Assembly: GCA_025059235.1 (NCBI GenBank)
Contig: JANXCV010000001.1
Span: 345,970-409,969, forward strand
From: Candidatus Calescibacterium sp.
GTDB lineage: Bacteria; DRYD01
DNA: 64,000 nt
Direction: 5' to 3'
Notes under the pieces: model-generated
Database searches by the model: none
The model's input: only the letters and a program-made list of their open reading frames with translations
What the model was told of the DNA's origin: nothing
Translations under genes and position numbers: made by a program
In this document: positions 19,401 through 28,702 of the stretch, piece after piece
Layout of the letters: every line of letters starts with the position of its first letter
Position numbering within the stretch: the stretch's first letter is position 1

Positions 19401-20776
19401 GTGTCATTAAAAACGGTTCTATAGGAATTCCCTGATTTGACAAAAAAGTCTAGGTAAACATATCCAGAAAAATTGGAATATAACTTAAATTCTAAAGTCT
19501 GGCCAATTTTATAAATTGCTTTATCTCTAAAAATGAAGACCTCTTTATCTGATACAGAGTTGATCTTTTCAGTAAATTTCTGCTTATTACCCTTATCATC
19601 AGAGACCTCAAACAAGAACTCTTCACTTTCAGAAGTAGGTCTATAACTAAATTCTAAAAAACCTTTAGTTTCAAAACTCTTTCTGAAAGGTTTAATGAAA
19701 TTTACTCTAAAGCTACCTTCACTAGAATCAGCATATGAAACAACTAAGTAGAATTTGTTATCTAAGTCTTTGATCACCCTATTGGCAGGAATAAGATAAG
19801 CTACGATAGGAGAAGAAAAAACCTCTATTAGATGGCTTTTCTTTTCTACTTGACCAGCTTGATCTTCAACTTCTAGATCAATTCTTAAAATTCCCTTGTT
19901 TTTATCAACACCTACAAGATATTCCGGAATATTCAGGGTGAAATAAAACTCACCGTTTGAATCAGTCTTACCTTCAACAGAATAAATCTTATTGAACCCA
20001 ACGTCAAAGGAAAGCACATCTACTTTTACGTTTGCATTAGAAACTTTTTTACCAAAAAAATATGAAGCCTGCACTCTAACTCTATATGTCTTACCAATTT
20101 CAAATATTTTGGGATCACCAACAAAAGAAGTCTCTATTTTAAACTTTGGCAGTTTATACTTTTTTATCTCAAAAGAGTTAACTGCAAGGTTTTTCCCATC
20201 TTTCTGAAGAACCAATCTATAGATTCCATTAACTACCAGATCAGAAATAACAAATTTCTCAAAAAATAGCCCATTCTTAGGAATAATCTCTTTGTAGAAC
20301 ATTTTATTACCCTTTGGATCTTCAATAAAAATATGTACCTTGGAATTTATGGGTTTTTTATTTTTTAGTACCACACCTTTAATATAGACGGTCTGTCCCG
20401 GTTGATATAGAGGTTTATCGGTAAAAATAATCCCCTTGTATTCCGGAACATATTGTAAACTGACAATATGTTGATCTTGTCCGATTCTAAAATCTAGATC
20501 CACTTGATCATATTCTTTAACCCCCATACCAGATAAATCGATATTAAAAACATGGTCTTTTTTTATATATTTTTCAGCCAAAACTCTATTTCTATACATA
20601 ATTTTGATAGGAATAGACTGGTTTTGAATGTTGTTAAAAACAATTATCCTATATTTAATACCTTCCAAAGATGATACTCTCTTAGGTCCAGTAATCTGGT
20701 ACTCAAAAGCAAAACCTAAAAAACTCAAAATAAGAACAAAGAAAATAAACACTTTCATTAATTTAAACACTTTCAT
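16448..20776 (-). CDS. bacterial alpha-2-macroglobulin with thioester and embedded GspG-like domain
   Basis: A 1442-residue exported protease trap. A signal peptide (FIFFVLILSFLGFA) follows two possible starts; the first ATG has a GAGGTGG Shine-Dalgarno in the end of mrp. The MG2-type N-domain includes GIIFTDKPLYQPGQTVYIKG and the thioester motif is PYGCFEQTSS with Cys960, Glu962 and Gln963, followed by the alpha/alpha thioester domain. The bacterial family inhibits proteases by covalent trapping in the periplasm. Residues about 635-704 (YNYYFSFKQLP, then DEWGTEF and FEIISAGVDRKFGTEDDI) resemble the C-domain of type II secretion pilin GspG inserted within the chain. No lipobox is seen, so it is probably soluble. 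The pbpC partner common in other bacteria is absent. Confidence 0.92.
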   Translation of the reverse strand: MKVFKLMKVFIFFVLILSFLGFAFEYQITGPKRVSSLEGIKYRIIVFNNIQNQSIPIKIMYRNRVLAEKYIKKDHVFNIDLSGMGVKEYDQVDLDFRIGQDQHIVSLQYVPEYKGIIFTDKPLYQPGQTVYIKGVVLKNKKPINSKVHIFIEDPKGNKMFYKEIIPKNGLFFEKFVISDLVVNGIYRLVLQKDGKNLAVNSFEIKKYKLPKFKIETSFVGDPKIFEIGKTYRVRVQASYFFGKKVSNANVKVDVLSFDVGFNKIYSVEGKTDSNGEFYFTLNIPEYLVGVDKNKGILRIDLEVEDQAGQVEKKSHLIEVFSSPIVAYLIPANRVIKDLDNKFYLVVSYADSSEGSFRVNFIKPFRKSFETKGFLEFSYRPTSESEEFLFEVSDDKGNKQKFTEKINSVSDKEVFIFRDKAIYKIGQTLEFKLYSNFSGYVYLDFFVKSGNSYRTVFNDTVYLEAFKIKSYMTNINPDFKGELIVRAYFLKSDGTVSNNFKSFIIQDPGELKINVRKNKDTYTVRENLVLSIDTSEKAEIFVDIVDEALLYLSRSDPELLKLYLQLEKEILEPRYEIHNVKEVIIFNKQGILKAMLDRKNWSEGYTDQPSDLQNLIAKDFVNINSVQEKTRKTLKKMESLYTKVYNYYFSFKQLPSDFREIGLRKNDCQDEWGTEFKLSKKNDSFEIISAGVDRKFGTEDDIKYPSRIGEIFINGREFRITAFKKGEISTFKDKSDKADLKDDLIVRQYFPETFYSSLISVDKFKTLSLTLPDSITTWRAQFFGISESGKLGSKSLDITVFQNFFIDLDAPIFLTKDDEVSIPVVVYNYTNKELNVMLQIQKEKWFELLDQETKEILVKPNSNTSVYFKIKAEKIGINTLTVFAYSGRFRDAIKKQIEVIPNGFIVENNKSVYISNVYDSSFVIPVDSIDRSHRVYLYIYPSFSSQLLSGLDKLLAIPYGCFEQTSSINYPNILILKYLRNRGISNPGLEMKAEYYLNVGYQRLITFEVEGGGFSWFGDKPANKVLSAFGLMQFKDMKSVFFVDQKIIDRTKKFLIDQQESDGSWEPDKNYLHQESWENIQKQKITTTAYILMALLDNDEKIYQEYTTQISKAFRYVYRHFKDNVKSIDNYTLGLILNIFADLKDREKEARAGIDIIIDELNSRSIKQGKWIYWKGAEKTLFYGQNSSSDIETTSIIGLGLIKLKRFDLANQVIKYLISSKDSKGMWYSTQPTILALKTITSFDISSNSLPKSNKVNISINGRDLKTEFSSKDIAYKIVDITSFVSKGKNVIRIRSENKLLVDIYYTFYMPFTFYKPIQDLIDIDVKYDRTELSSNDRVKAYVNIRNRTKKVLEMVVVDLGIPPGFNVDISRLEGNTKVRNVELTSRQIIVYFERFDPEEVVSLEYELVSKYPLKVKVPVTKAYEYYNPSNTVIKEGQIMVVR

Positions 20777-20779
20777 TGA

Positions 20780-21850
20780 TTATCCACCTCTTTTTAGACC
20801 AGCAATAACATCTAATCTATTTATTATTTTTTCAGAGATTTCGCGGAATACAATTTTGGCCTGTTCGGATAAAGTAATGAAGTTACCTGTTTCCATAGAC
20901 TCAACGACACTAGGTATAAAAGGAATTTCTCCCAGGAATTCTATTTCGTATTTATTTGCTAGTTGAATAACTCCATCCTTACCCCACAGGTAAATTCGTT
21001 CTCCACAGGGACATTCAACATATGACATGTTCTGAATTATACCGATGATTGGTATAGAAAGTGTTCTTAACATGTTGATATTTTTCATAACGTCGGCGGC
21101 AGCCACTTTTTGAGCAGTACTGACCACTATAGCACCATCTATCTTTACGGAATTGTTTAGACTTAAGATTGCATCCCCTGTACCAGGAGGCAAATCAACA
21201 ACCAGATAATCCAAATCTCCCCATTCAACTTCATTTACCATTTCATTTATTGCCTTATGAAGCATTGGTCCTCTCCAGATCAGTGGAGTATCAACTTCAG
21301 GTATCATAAATCCAATTGAGACCATTTTGAGCCCCATCTTTTCTATGGGTTGAATTTTTTCGTCTTTGATTTCCAGGATGTGTCCTTCCAATCCAAAAGC
21401 AGTAGGTATAGAGGGTCCATAAATGTCGGCATCCAGAAGTCCAATCCTATACCCCAAATCCCTAAGAGCAACCGCTAAATTAATAGATACTGTAGATTTA
21501 CCAACCCCTCCCTTACCACTAGTTATAGCTATGACTCTACCCAGTTTTGCTTTGCTTTCGTCTAAAACTTCCAACTTTATCCTTTTCCTTACATCTGAAT
21601 AATCCGGCACCTTAATGAATTCCACTTGGAGATCAGCAACCTGGTCTCCAAAAGCCAAATTAATCTTATTCCTTACTTTCTTTTCTATTTCGTCTTTTTG
21701 ATCAAAAACATCTTCGCGAAGATATATTTTCAAGCTGACCTTGTTTTCATTAACTTTGACATCTACTAGGTTCATCTGGGTAAAATCCTTTTGGAATTTT
21801 GGTTCTCTAACTCCACGTAAAGATAGCAAAACTTTATCTTTTGTTATCAT
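20780..21850 (-). CDS. mrp: Mrp/ApbC iron-sulfur cluster carrier ATPase
   Basis: A 356-residue ParA-like ATPase that carries and hands over Fe-S clusters. The N-terminal MIP18-like domain (about 1-95) is present, and the deviant Walker A SGKGGVGKSTVS lies at 111-122. The metal-site region near residue 283 reads VECPCGERIYLWG, giving CxC rather than the usual CxxC (CPxC); I cannot tell whether this is functional. The ATG has a textbook AGGAGGTG Shine-Dalgarno. It follows recG by 12 bases and is followed by the alpha-2-macroglobulin gene. Confidence 0.93.
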   Translation of the reverse strand: MITKDKVLLSLRGVREPKFQKDFTQMNLVDVKVNENKVSLKIYLREDVFDQKDEIEKKVRNKINLAFGDQVADLQVEFIKVPDYSDVRKRIKLEVLDESKAKLGRVIAITSGKGGVGKSTVSINLAVALRDLGYRIGLLDADIYGPSIPTAFGLEGHILEIKDEKIQPIEKMGLKMVSIGFMIPEVDTPLIWRGPMLHKAINEMVNEVEWGDLDYLVVDLPPGTGDAILSLNNSVKIDGAIVVSTAQKVAAADVMKNINMLRTLSIPIIGIIQNMSYVECPCGERIYLWGKDGVIQLANKYEIEFLGEIPFIPSVVESMETGNFITLSEQAKIVFREISEKIINRLDVIAGLKRGG

Positions 21851-21862
21851 ATTTTACACCTC

Positions 21863-24229
21863 CTAAATAGTGTCACCTAATTTTTCTATACTAAGAGATA
21901 TGTCCTTAATTTTAGCTTTCAAAAAGTCGAACTTATCGACGAATTTAGAAATTACCCTGGCTAATTTATTAGAAAATTTTATTAACTCAAAATCTTTGAT
22001 TGGATTTAATACTTTGAATTCAGTGAATCCATGTTGTTTATATCCTAGTACTTCTCCAGGTCCTCTTAGTTCCAAATCCTTCTCAGCTATCTTAAAACCA
22101 TCTTCATAGTATTTCAATATACTTAACCTTTTTACTGACTTACTGAAAGCAGAATAAGAGAGATTTTTGGAAGTGACAAGAAAGCAATAAGGTTGAAAAC
22201 TGCTTCTCTTAACTCTACCCCTTAACTGATGTAATTGAGATAGACCAAACCTATCAGAATCAAGAATGACTATAACATTAGCGTTTGGAACATCTACACC
22301 AACTTCAATAACAGTAGTAGAAACTAAGATTGAAAAATCCTGGTTTCTAAACTTTTGCATTATTTCATCTTTTTCTTTGTTACTCATCCTACCATGTAAA
22401 TAAGCCACTTTGTAGTCTTTAAAATAATTACTTACCTCTTTATATATTTCTTCGACATTTTTTAGTTCTACTTTGGGGTTATCGTAGATAGATGGGCAAA
22501 CTATATAAGCCTGCCTACCAGAATCTAATTCCTGTCTTACAAAATCATAAACCCTGTGTATATCCTTGTAGTTATATATCTCGGTTATGGTTTTTTTCCT
22601 ACCAGGAGGTAATTCATCTATTACTGATATATCGAGGTCACTGTATACGGTAAGCGCTAGCGTTCTAGGTATGGGAGTAGCACTCATCACTATCAAATGA
22701 GGATACTCAGACTTAGAATAAAGCCTTATCCTCTGATTGACTCCAAATTTATGCTGTTCATCTACCACGATAAGTGCCAAATTTTTGAATTCTACTTTTT
22801 CTCCAATTAAGGCATGTGTACCAACAAGAATATCTATCTCTCCTGTCTTTAGTTTCTCAAATATTTCTTCCCTCTTTTTTCCTCTTATTTTAGAGGTAAG
22901 AAGTTCTATTCTAGCAGAAGGCAGGATTTGTCTAAAGTTGTTATAATGTTGTGTGGCTAGTATTTCAGTGGGAGCCATAACACATGACTGATAACCATGC
23001 TTGATCATAGCATAACAGATTAGAATACATATGATTGTTTTACCGGCACCGACATCCCCTTGAACCAACCTCCTACAAGCTTTACCGCTTGATAAATCAT
23101 CAACTATCTCGCTTATCACTCTCTTCTGAGCTTTTGTAAGTTCAAAAGGTAAAGATATTTCAGCTATACTCTTCAAAGCCTCATCTTTGTTAACCTTATA
23201 GGGTGTATAAGATTTCTTTGAAACACTATTCATCAAGATTTGAGTATAAATTATTTCTTCTAGAGCTATTCTATTTCTAGCTGACTCCAATTCTTCAAAA
23301 CTGCTAGGGAAATGAATATTAACAATTGCTTTCCTAAGATCGGAGAAAGTAAATACATTAGAAAATTTGGTTAGAAATGGAAACAGGCAATCGTTTATTT
23401 GTTTGTATACAATTTTTAAGGCTCTGTAGATCAAAATTCTAATTTTCTTCTGGTTTATGGAGGTAGAATATATGGGAACAATTCTATCAAAATCAAGGGT
23501 TTTAGTGCCAAAAAAATCCCATTCCTCGGGTAATATCTGGTAACCCCTATTTTTGATCACCCTACCAAATACCTTAAGTTTATTACCAGGCTTTATGTAG
23601 TGAATTATATAGTCCTGATTAAAAAAAACTAGTTCTGCGGGATAACCATAGATGTCTTTTACATCATACTTTATTATCTTGATTTTTTTCCTCCCAGGAG
23701 TAAGAATCTCATGAGAAGATATAACGTTAACTATAACATATGCTTTTTGATTATTTATAGCCTCAAGGATAGGAATGGGTTTAGTTCTATCGGAATACTC
23801 TTTTGGGAAAAACCATACCAAATCCCAGATTGTACCTATGCCGGATTTCTTGAGTCGGCTTATAGTTCTTCTATTTATACCAAGTTCGCAAGAGAATAAT
23901 TCTATGCTTTTGCTTAGGGTATCCTGATTTTGGATAGAAAAATTTTCTAAACCAAATTTCGAAAAAATTTCCTCTATTTCTTCTTCGGACAGTATTTCTT
24001 GAACTGAGTCAGAGCAGTGTTTTTCAATAACAGGTAAAACCGAATAGATAAGCTTTTTTCTGTTCTCTATGTTCAGATTATCATAATCCAACAAGGTCAT
24101 AAGTACCTCAGGGAAATTATCAGAGTTTTTGATTAGATTTTTTACGAAAAAAGATAATCCACCGAATACAGAGTTATTCCTAAAGTTATTCTGGATCTCT
24201 TTTTTAAGAATATCTATTACTTTTTTCAC
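21863..24229 (-). CDS. recG: ATP-dependent DNA helicase RecG
   Basis: A 788-residue fork-regression helicase of replication repair. An N-terminal extension of about 100 residues precedes the wedge/OB domain, as in some thermophile RecG proteins (usual length about 690). The helicase core shows GDVGAGKTI (about 393), DEQHKFGVNQR (about 490), SATPIPRT, TTVIEVGVDVPNANV and the QLRGRVKRSS motif; the C-terminal end is ELRGPGEVLGYKQHG. It overlaps the uspA stop by 4 bases (ATGA-type junction). Confidence 0.97.
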   Translation of the reverse strand: MKKVIDILKKEIQNNFRNNSVFGGLSFFVKNLIKNSDNFPEVLMTLLDYDNLNIENRKKLIYSVLPVIEKHCSDSVQEILSEEEIEEIFSKFGLENFSIQNQDTLSKSIELFSCELGINRRTISRLKKSGIGTIWDLVWFFPKEYSDRTKPIPILEAINNQKAYVIVNVISSHEILTPGRKKIKIIKYDVKDIYGYPAELVFFNQDYIIHYIKPGNKLKVFGRVIKNRGYQILPEEWDFFGTKTLDFDRIVPIYSTSINQKKIRILIYRALKIVYKQINDCLFPFLTKFSNVFTFSDLRKAIVNIHFPSSFEELESARNRIALEEIIYTQILMNSVSKKSYTPYKVNKDEALKSIAEISLPFELTKAQKRVISEIVDDLSSGKACRRLVQGDVGAGKTIICILICYAMIKHGYQSCVMAPTEILATQHYNNFRQILPSARIELLTSKIRGKKREEIFEKLKTGEIDILVGTHALIGEKVEFKNLALIVVDEQHKFGVNQRIRLYSKSEYPHLIVMSATPIPRTLALTVYSDLDISVIDELPPGRKKTITEIYNYKDIHRVYDFVRQELDSGRQAYIVCPSIYDNPKVELKNVEEIYKEVSNYFKDYKVAYLHGRMSNKEKDEIMQKFRNQDFSILVSTTVIEVGVDVPNANVIVILDSDRFGLSQLHQLRGRVKRSSFQPYCFLVTSKNLSYSAFSKSVKRLSILKYYEDGFKIAEKDLELRGPGEVLGYKQHGFTEFKVLNPIKDFELIKFSNKLARVISKFVDKFDFLKAKIKDISLSIEKLGDTI

Positions 24230-24654
24230 CTTATGAGAAGAACTGAGCAGGGTGCATGATCAAGTATCTTTTTTGATACACTTCCAACTAACCATTGTTC
24301 TATCTTAGATTTACCAGTTTTACCGACTACTATCAGATCTATAGAATTTTCTTTTGCAAAACTCAATATTTCGACAGAAGGATTACCAATCAGTATGTAT
24401 GAAGTCAGTTTGACTCCTTCTTTCTGGGCAATACTATTGAGATTAGTATGTATTTCTCTGTAGTGTTTTCTGAAATAATCTATAATTGCTTGATTTTCAG
24501 CTATTTCAGGTAAATCCGTTACTTGTATAACGCTGAGAACTATAATTTGAACTTCATCCTTGTTTTGCATTTGTTTTACAAGTGACAAAGCATGTTCAAA
24601 AGCTCTTTGTGAATTTTCTGATCCATCGTGTGCCACTAAGATTTTTCTGTACAT
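24226..24654 (-). CDS. universal stress protein (UspA family)
   Basis: A 142-residue single-domain universal stress protein. It starts KILVAHDGSENSQRAFEHAL and ends with the ATP-binding type motif VVGKTGKSKIEQWLVGSVSK (G-2x-G-9x-G-S), so it probably binds ATP. AGGAGG lies before the ATG. It overlaps recG start by 4 bases, and lies 69 bases after ftsK. The physiological role in this organism is unknown. Confidence 0.92.
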   Translation of the reverse strand: MYRKILVAHDGSENSQRAFEHALSLVKQMQNKDEVQIIVLSVIQVTDLPEIAENQAIIDYFRKHYREIHTNLNSIAQKEGVKLTSYILIGNPSVEILSFAKENSIDLIVVGKTGKSKIEQWLVGSVSKKILDHAPCSVLLIR

Positions 24655-24723
24655 AAATCTCCCTCCTTTTTGATAGAAATTATCTAAATCTCACAATAAT
24701 CTTTTATTTTACTTTCTTTTTCC

Positions 24724-26907
24724 TTATTTGTTAAAAATTTTGTCTATATCTTCAATGTTCTGAATAAGTATTTTTCTTGGTTTACTTCCTTCTTGAGGGC
24801 CGACAATATTCATTTTTTCCAGAATATCCATAATTCTTCCTGCTTTAGCAAATCCTATTCTCAGTTTTCTTTGTAGCATTGTGGTGGAAGCTCTCTTATC
24901 TTCGAGTATTATTTTAGCGGCTTGTTTTAGTAACTCAGGGTCTTCGTCTATATCTTCAGAAATTCCCAGATTGGGGGTATCAAGATCGACATGAGTCAGG
25001 TTTTCAGGTTTAGGTTGAGATTGCCAATACTTGACAATTAATTCTATTTCTTTCAGTCCGATAAAACATCCCTGAGCCCTTATGGGTCTTGTAGAGCCTA
25101 TTGGCATATATAACATATCTCCTCTACCGATCAAGTTTTCAGCCCCAGATATATCCAGAATAACCCTTGAGTCAACTTGGCTAGCTACTGCAAAAGCTAT
25201 CCTGGATGGGATATTTGCCTTTATTACACCGGTTATGACGTTTGCGGAAGGTCTTTGAGTGGCGATGATGAGGTGGATTCCTGCAGCCCTTGCCAATTGA
25301 GTCAAACGAGCTATGTGTCCCTCAACCGCCCCAGCAGACGTCATCATTAAATCAGCTAACTCATCAATTATTATCACAATGTACGGCAACTTCTCTACAT
25401 CTTCCAAAGAGTTATATTCCTGAATATTTCTGACTTTTCGTGTGCTGAATAATTTGTATCTATCCTCCATGATTTTTACCATTTGAAGTAAAGCATTCGA
25501 AGCCTTCTTGACATCAGTTACAATCTCAATAATATGCGGTACACCTTCATATAGTATGAGTTCTACCATTTTAGGATCAATTAAAAGAAGCTGTAGTTTT
25601 GTAGGAGGAAACTTGAAAAGCATGCTACAGATAATCGAGTTTATGCAAACTGTCTTTCCTGATCCAGTAGAACCAGCTATCAACAAATGAGGAGTTTTAG
25701 TCAAATCTGAGATCAGTATATTACCTGATATATCCTTACCGAGGGCTATTGGAATTTCGAAATTAGTTTTTAAAAATTCGTCTGATATAAGTATATCTGA
25801 AAGGTATACTGGAATAGGTTTATCGTTAGGTACTTCTATTCCGATTGCAGATTTTCCTGGTATAGGAGCCTCTATCCTAACGGCTATAGCTGCAAGAGCC
25901 AAAGCTATATCATTTTTTAGTCTTAATATTTGAGATACTTTAACCCCTTTTTGTATTTGGAGTTCATAACGTGTTATGGATGGACCTACTTGGACATCTA
26001 CCACTTTCGACTGAATCCCAAAATTCCTCAGCGTTTCCTCTAGAATTTCACTATAGTCTTTTGAACTATTACTTTTTGGGCGTGGATAAATACTCGAAAC
26101 AAAGGATTGCAAAAAAAATGGAGATGGGATAAAGTAATCGTCCAGCTTATAAAGACTGTTTTTCTCGAGTTGATCCTCTGAAAAATCAATATCCAAAGAA
26201 AACTTCTTCTTTTTTAGCTGCAAATCGTTAATTTTTCTTTCACTCTGATTAACTTGAGAAGAGTTTTTATCTTGAGAAAAATTTTTATCTTGAAGAGAAT
26301 TTTTATCTTTAATCTTTTGGGTATTATCAATAGTTTCTCTCTTTTTATGTTTCGAAGGATTGACTAACCATATGATGTAGGCTCCCATCCTATCTAAAAT
26401 GACTAGTAAGATTTTGAAAAGAAAAGCAAAAATCAGGTATGTCTTTTTAGCAACATTGTATAAAAATGAGGGTATAGTTTTTTCCAATATCTGTTCAAGA
26501 GAAACATCGAAGATATAAATTAACGGCACAATAATCATCAGTATAGAAATGAAAAAGGTAAGTATCTCTCCCAGGGATTCTCTGAAATAAGAGGAGATAA
26601 AGTTAGATTTACTTAGCGGATCGGGAAAAAGAAGAATAAATCCAAAAACTAATGACAAGGTACTTAGTAGATGGATCCAAAAATTTCTCTCGTTCGGCTT
26701 TATCAGATATACGCCAATAAATAACATGGAAATTGGGATCAGGATAAAATTCCAACCCAGTAGATCAGTAAAAAAACTTTTAAAATAAAATAAATTCTTG
26801 TCTTTTTGTAAAAGGACTGTATCGTCAGCAAAATTTAAGACAACGAGTAACGAAGCTAAAACAGTGATGAAAATAAAAAAAATCTCGTTTACCTTCCTCT
26901 TTTCCAT
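24724..26907 (-). CDS. ftsK: DNA translocase FtsK/SpoIIIE
   Basis: A 727-residue DNA pump of chromosome segregation. Four N-terminal membrane helices (about 10-165) anchor it at the septum. A short linker with a DKNxSQ repeat follows, then the motor: GIEVPNDKPIPVYL, Walker A GSTGSGKT near residue 414, LIDPKMVELILYEG, IDELADLMM and ATQRPSANVITG. The C-terminal gamma winged helix (KIILEDKRASTTMLQRKLRI) reads polarity sites. Its start at 26907 is divergent from htrA, with only 95 bases between them. Confidence 0.96.
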   Translation of the reverse strand: MEKRKVNEIFFIFITVLASLLVVLNFADDTVLLQKDKNLFYFKSFFTDLLGWNFILIPISMLFIGVYLIKPNERNFWIHLLSTLSLVFGFILLFPDPLSKSNFISSYFRESLGEILTFFISILMIIVPLIYIFDVSLEQILEKTIPSFLYNVAKKTYLIFAFLFKILLVILDRMGAYIIWLVNPSKHKKRETIDNTQKIKDKNSLQDKNFSQDKNSSQVNQSERKINDLQLKKKKFSLDIDFSEDQLEKNSLYKLDDYFIPSPFFLQSFVSSIYPRPKSNSSKDYSEILEETLRNFGIQSKVVDVQVGPSITRYELQIQKGVKVSQILRLKNDIALALAAIAVRIEAPIPGKSAIGIEVPNDKPIPVYLSDILISDEFLKTNFEIPIALGKDISGNILISDLTKTPHLLIAGSTGSGKTVCINSIICSMLFKFPPTKLQLLLIDPKMVELILYEGVPHIIEIVTDVKKASNALLQMVKIMEDRYKLFSTRKVRNIQEYNSLEDVEKLPYIVIIIDELADLMMTSAGAVEGHIARLTQLARAAGIHLIIATQRPSANVITGVIKANIPSRIAFAVASQVDSRVILDISGAENLIGRGDMLYMPIGSTRPIRAQGCFIGLKEIELIVKYWQSQPKPENLTHVDLDTPNLGISEDIDEDPELLKQAAKIILEDKRASTTMLQRKLRIGFAKAGRIMDILEKMNIVGPQEGSKPRKILIQNIEDIDKIFNK
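26253..26306 (-). repeat. three 18-bp tandem repeats in the FtsK linker
   Basis: On the + strand the units cttgagaagagtttttat, cttgagaaaaatttttat and cttgaagagaatttttat occupy 26253-26270, 26271-26288 and 26289-26306. Each encodes DKNxxQ on the minus strand, so the linker gains or loses six residues at a time. They lie between the membrane and motor domains, where length is not constrained. Confidence 0.75.
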
Positions 26908-27002
26908 ATTTTCCTAAGTGAATTATTCATTTCTATCCTTATCTTATCCTTCTGACAATAAAGGAAAAATCAATTAAAAGGAAGAATAAGAAATAATGGA
27001 GT

Positions 27003-28166
27003 ATGAATAAAAGCATCTTCTTAGTAATGATCATATCGATAGTGATAGGTTCTATAATAGGGGGAATAATAGGATCGTTTATTACGTATAAATTCTTTAT
27101 TTCTAACCAGATTCCTCAATCAAATTCTTTCACTCCCAATTCCCAACAAGTTCAGAAAGTCATATACCAACAAAACATAACCATAAAAGAAGCAGATGAA
27201 AGAACGTTTGTTAACGTGATACAAAAAGTAACAGATAGCGTAGCCAGAATAGATATTGTGGTAACGATGGGAGCACCTTGGTCAAAAGAATGGGAAGACG
27301 TATTCAAGTATTTCTTCGGTAAAGATTGGGAAAAAATCTTCAAAAACCAAGGAATAGGCTCAGGATTCGTAATAGATAATCAAAAAAAATTCCTGATAAC
27401 CAATAACCATGTAATAGAGAAAGCACAAGAGATATATGTAACTTTTCCAGGAAATCCGAAAAAATACACAGCTACAGTAGTAGGAGCAGATAAATACACA
27501 GACTTAGCTTTACTTAAAGTTGAAACCCAGGACAATCTAAAACCGCTAGAATTTGAAAACTCTGATAATGTAAGAATCGGAGAGTGGGTCATAGCAGTTG
27601 GCAACCCATACGGATTTGATTATAGTGCAACAGTTGGAGTAGTATCAGCAAAAAATAGAAGCTTGGAAGTTCAAGGAATTTATCTTGAAGATCTAATTCA
27701 AACAGATGCTCCAATAAATCTAGGTAATTCAGGAGGACCGCTTATAAACCTCAACGCCAAAGTAGTAGGAGTAAATACAGCAGTGGTAATATCAGCACAA
27801 GGACTAGGTTTCGCTATTCCTTCCAACAAAGTCAAAAAAGTAGTCTCAGATCTCGAAAAATATGGCAAAGTTATGAGACCTTACCTAGGAATTAGAGTAT
27901 CAGATTTAACCCCTGAAATAATAAGATTCCTGGGACTATCAAATGTAAGTGGAGTAATAGTAGATGAAGTAGAAATAGATAGCCCAGCTTATAAAATAGA
28001 CATCAAAAAAGGAGACATAATAACAGCCATAAATAATGATATTATCAACAATACCCTAGACTACAATAGAACACTTGAAAAATATAAGCCTGGAGATATA
28101 GTAAAACTACATATCATAAGGTTAAATAAAAAAATTACGAAAGAAGCAAAATTAGAGGTTAGGTAA
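27003..28166 (+). CDS. HtrA/DegP-family serine protease
   Basis: A 387-residue membrane-anchored periplasmic protease. An N-terminal hydrophobic helix (about 5-28) is followed by a trypsin-like domain with the catalytic triad His136 (TNNHVIEKA), Asp167 (YTDLALLKV) and Ser243 (LGNSGGPLI). One PDZ domain (about 290-385, YLGIRVSDLTPEI, then GVIVDEVEIDSPAYK) follows. This is the DegS/HtrA1-like single-PDZ form. It begins a three-gene plus operon and its stop overlaps the M48 peptidase start by one base. Confidence 0.95.
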   Translation: MNKSIFLVMIISIVIGSIIGGIIGSFITYKFFISNQIPQSNSFTPNSQQVQKVIYQQNITIKEADERTFVNVIQKVTDSVARIDIVVTMGAPWSKEWEDVFKYFFGKDWEKIFKNQGIGSGFVIDNQKKFLITNNHVIEKAQEIYVTFPGNPKKYTATVVGADKYTDLALLKVETQDNLKPLEFENSDNVRIGEWVIAVGNPYGFDYSATVGVVSAKNRSLEVQGIYLEDLIQTDAPINLGNSGGPLINLNAKVVGVNTAVVISAQGLGFAIPSNKVKKVVSDLEKYGKVMRPYLGIRVSDLTPEIIRFLGLSNVSGVIVDEVEIDSPAYKIDIKKGDIITAINNDIINNTLDYNRTLEKYKPGDIVKLHIIRLNKKITKEAKLEVR

Positions 28167-28696
28167 TGAAAAAAATTATAACAGGATTGATAACATTATT
28201 GATAATTTTACAAATAACTTTTTCGCAAATTACATATGAACAGCTACAGGATATAGCAAACAAACTGAACTACATATATGGTTCTAACATAGTAGTACAG
28301 ATATATCCCACACCACTGGGAGCGATGGCAACTGGACAAGGATTAGTATTCATAGATCCTTATTTTGTAAACAATGAAAGTTATGAAGCAATATTTGGGG
28401 TTTTAGCACATGAATGGGCACACGAAAATCTAGGACATATACCACAAGTATTCCTCCAACAATGGTTATCAGGTAATAATGTATACCAAACCAATCTCTT
28501 TAACCAGCAGAAAGAGCTGGAAGCTGATTACTATGCAGGAAGAGCACTGAAAATGTATAACCTTCCCCTCGAACCCTATATAAATGTTTTGATAAAGTAT
28601 AACAAAGCCTCAGACTATACTCATCCCTACCTAAGATCACACCCCTCAACACAAGAAAGAATAGAAGCAGCTACAAAAGGATACAATTCAATATAA
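28166..28696 (+). CDS. exported M48-type zinc metallopeptidase
   Basis: A 176-residue small peptidase with a signal peptide (about 1-21, ending TFSQ). The zinc motif is AHEWAHENLGH with His82, Glu83 and His86, and the third-ligand region is KELEADYYAGRAL (about 116-128). The C-terminus has HPSTQERIEAA. Family M48 members of this size (Oma1/YfgC core) degrade misfolded envelope proteins. No membrane helices besides the signal, so it is probably periplasmic. Next to HtrA, it suggests a joint envelope quality-control role. Confidence 0.88.
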   Translation: MKKIITGLITLLIILQITFSQITYEQLQDIANKLNYIYGSNIVVQIYPTPLGAMATGQGLVFIDPYFVNNESYEAIFGVLAHEWAHENLGHIPQVFLQQWLSGNNVYQTNLFNQQKELEADYYAGRALKMYNLPLEPYINVLIKYNKASDYTHPYLRSHPSTQERIEAATKGYNSI

Positions 28697-28702
28697 AACC
28701 CA

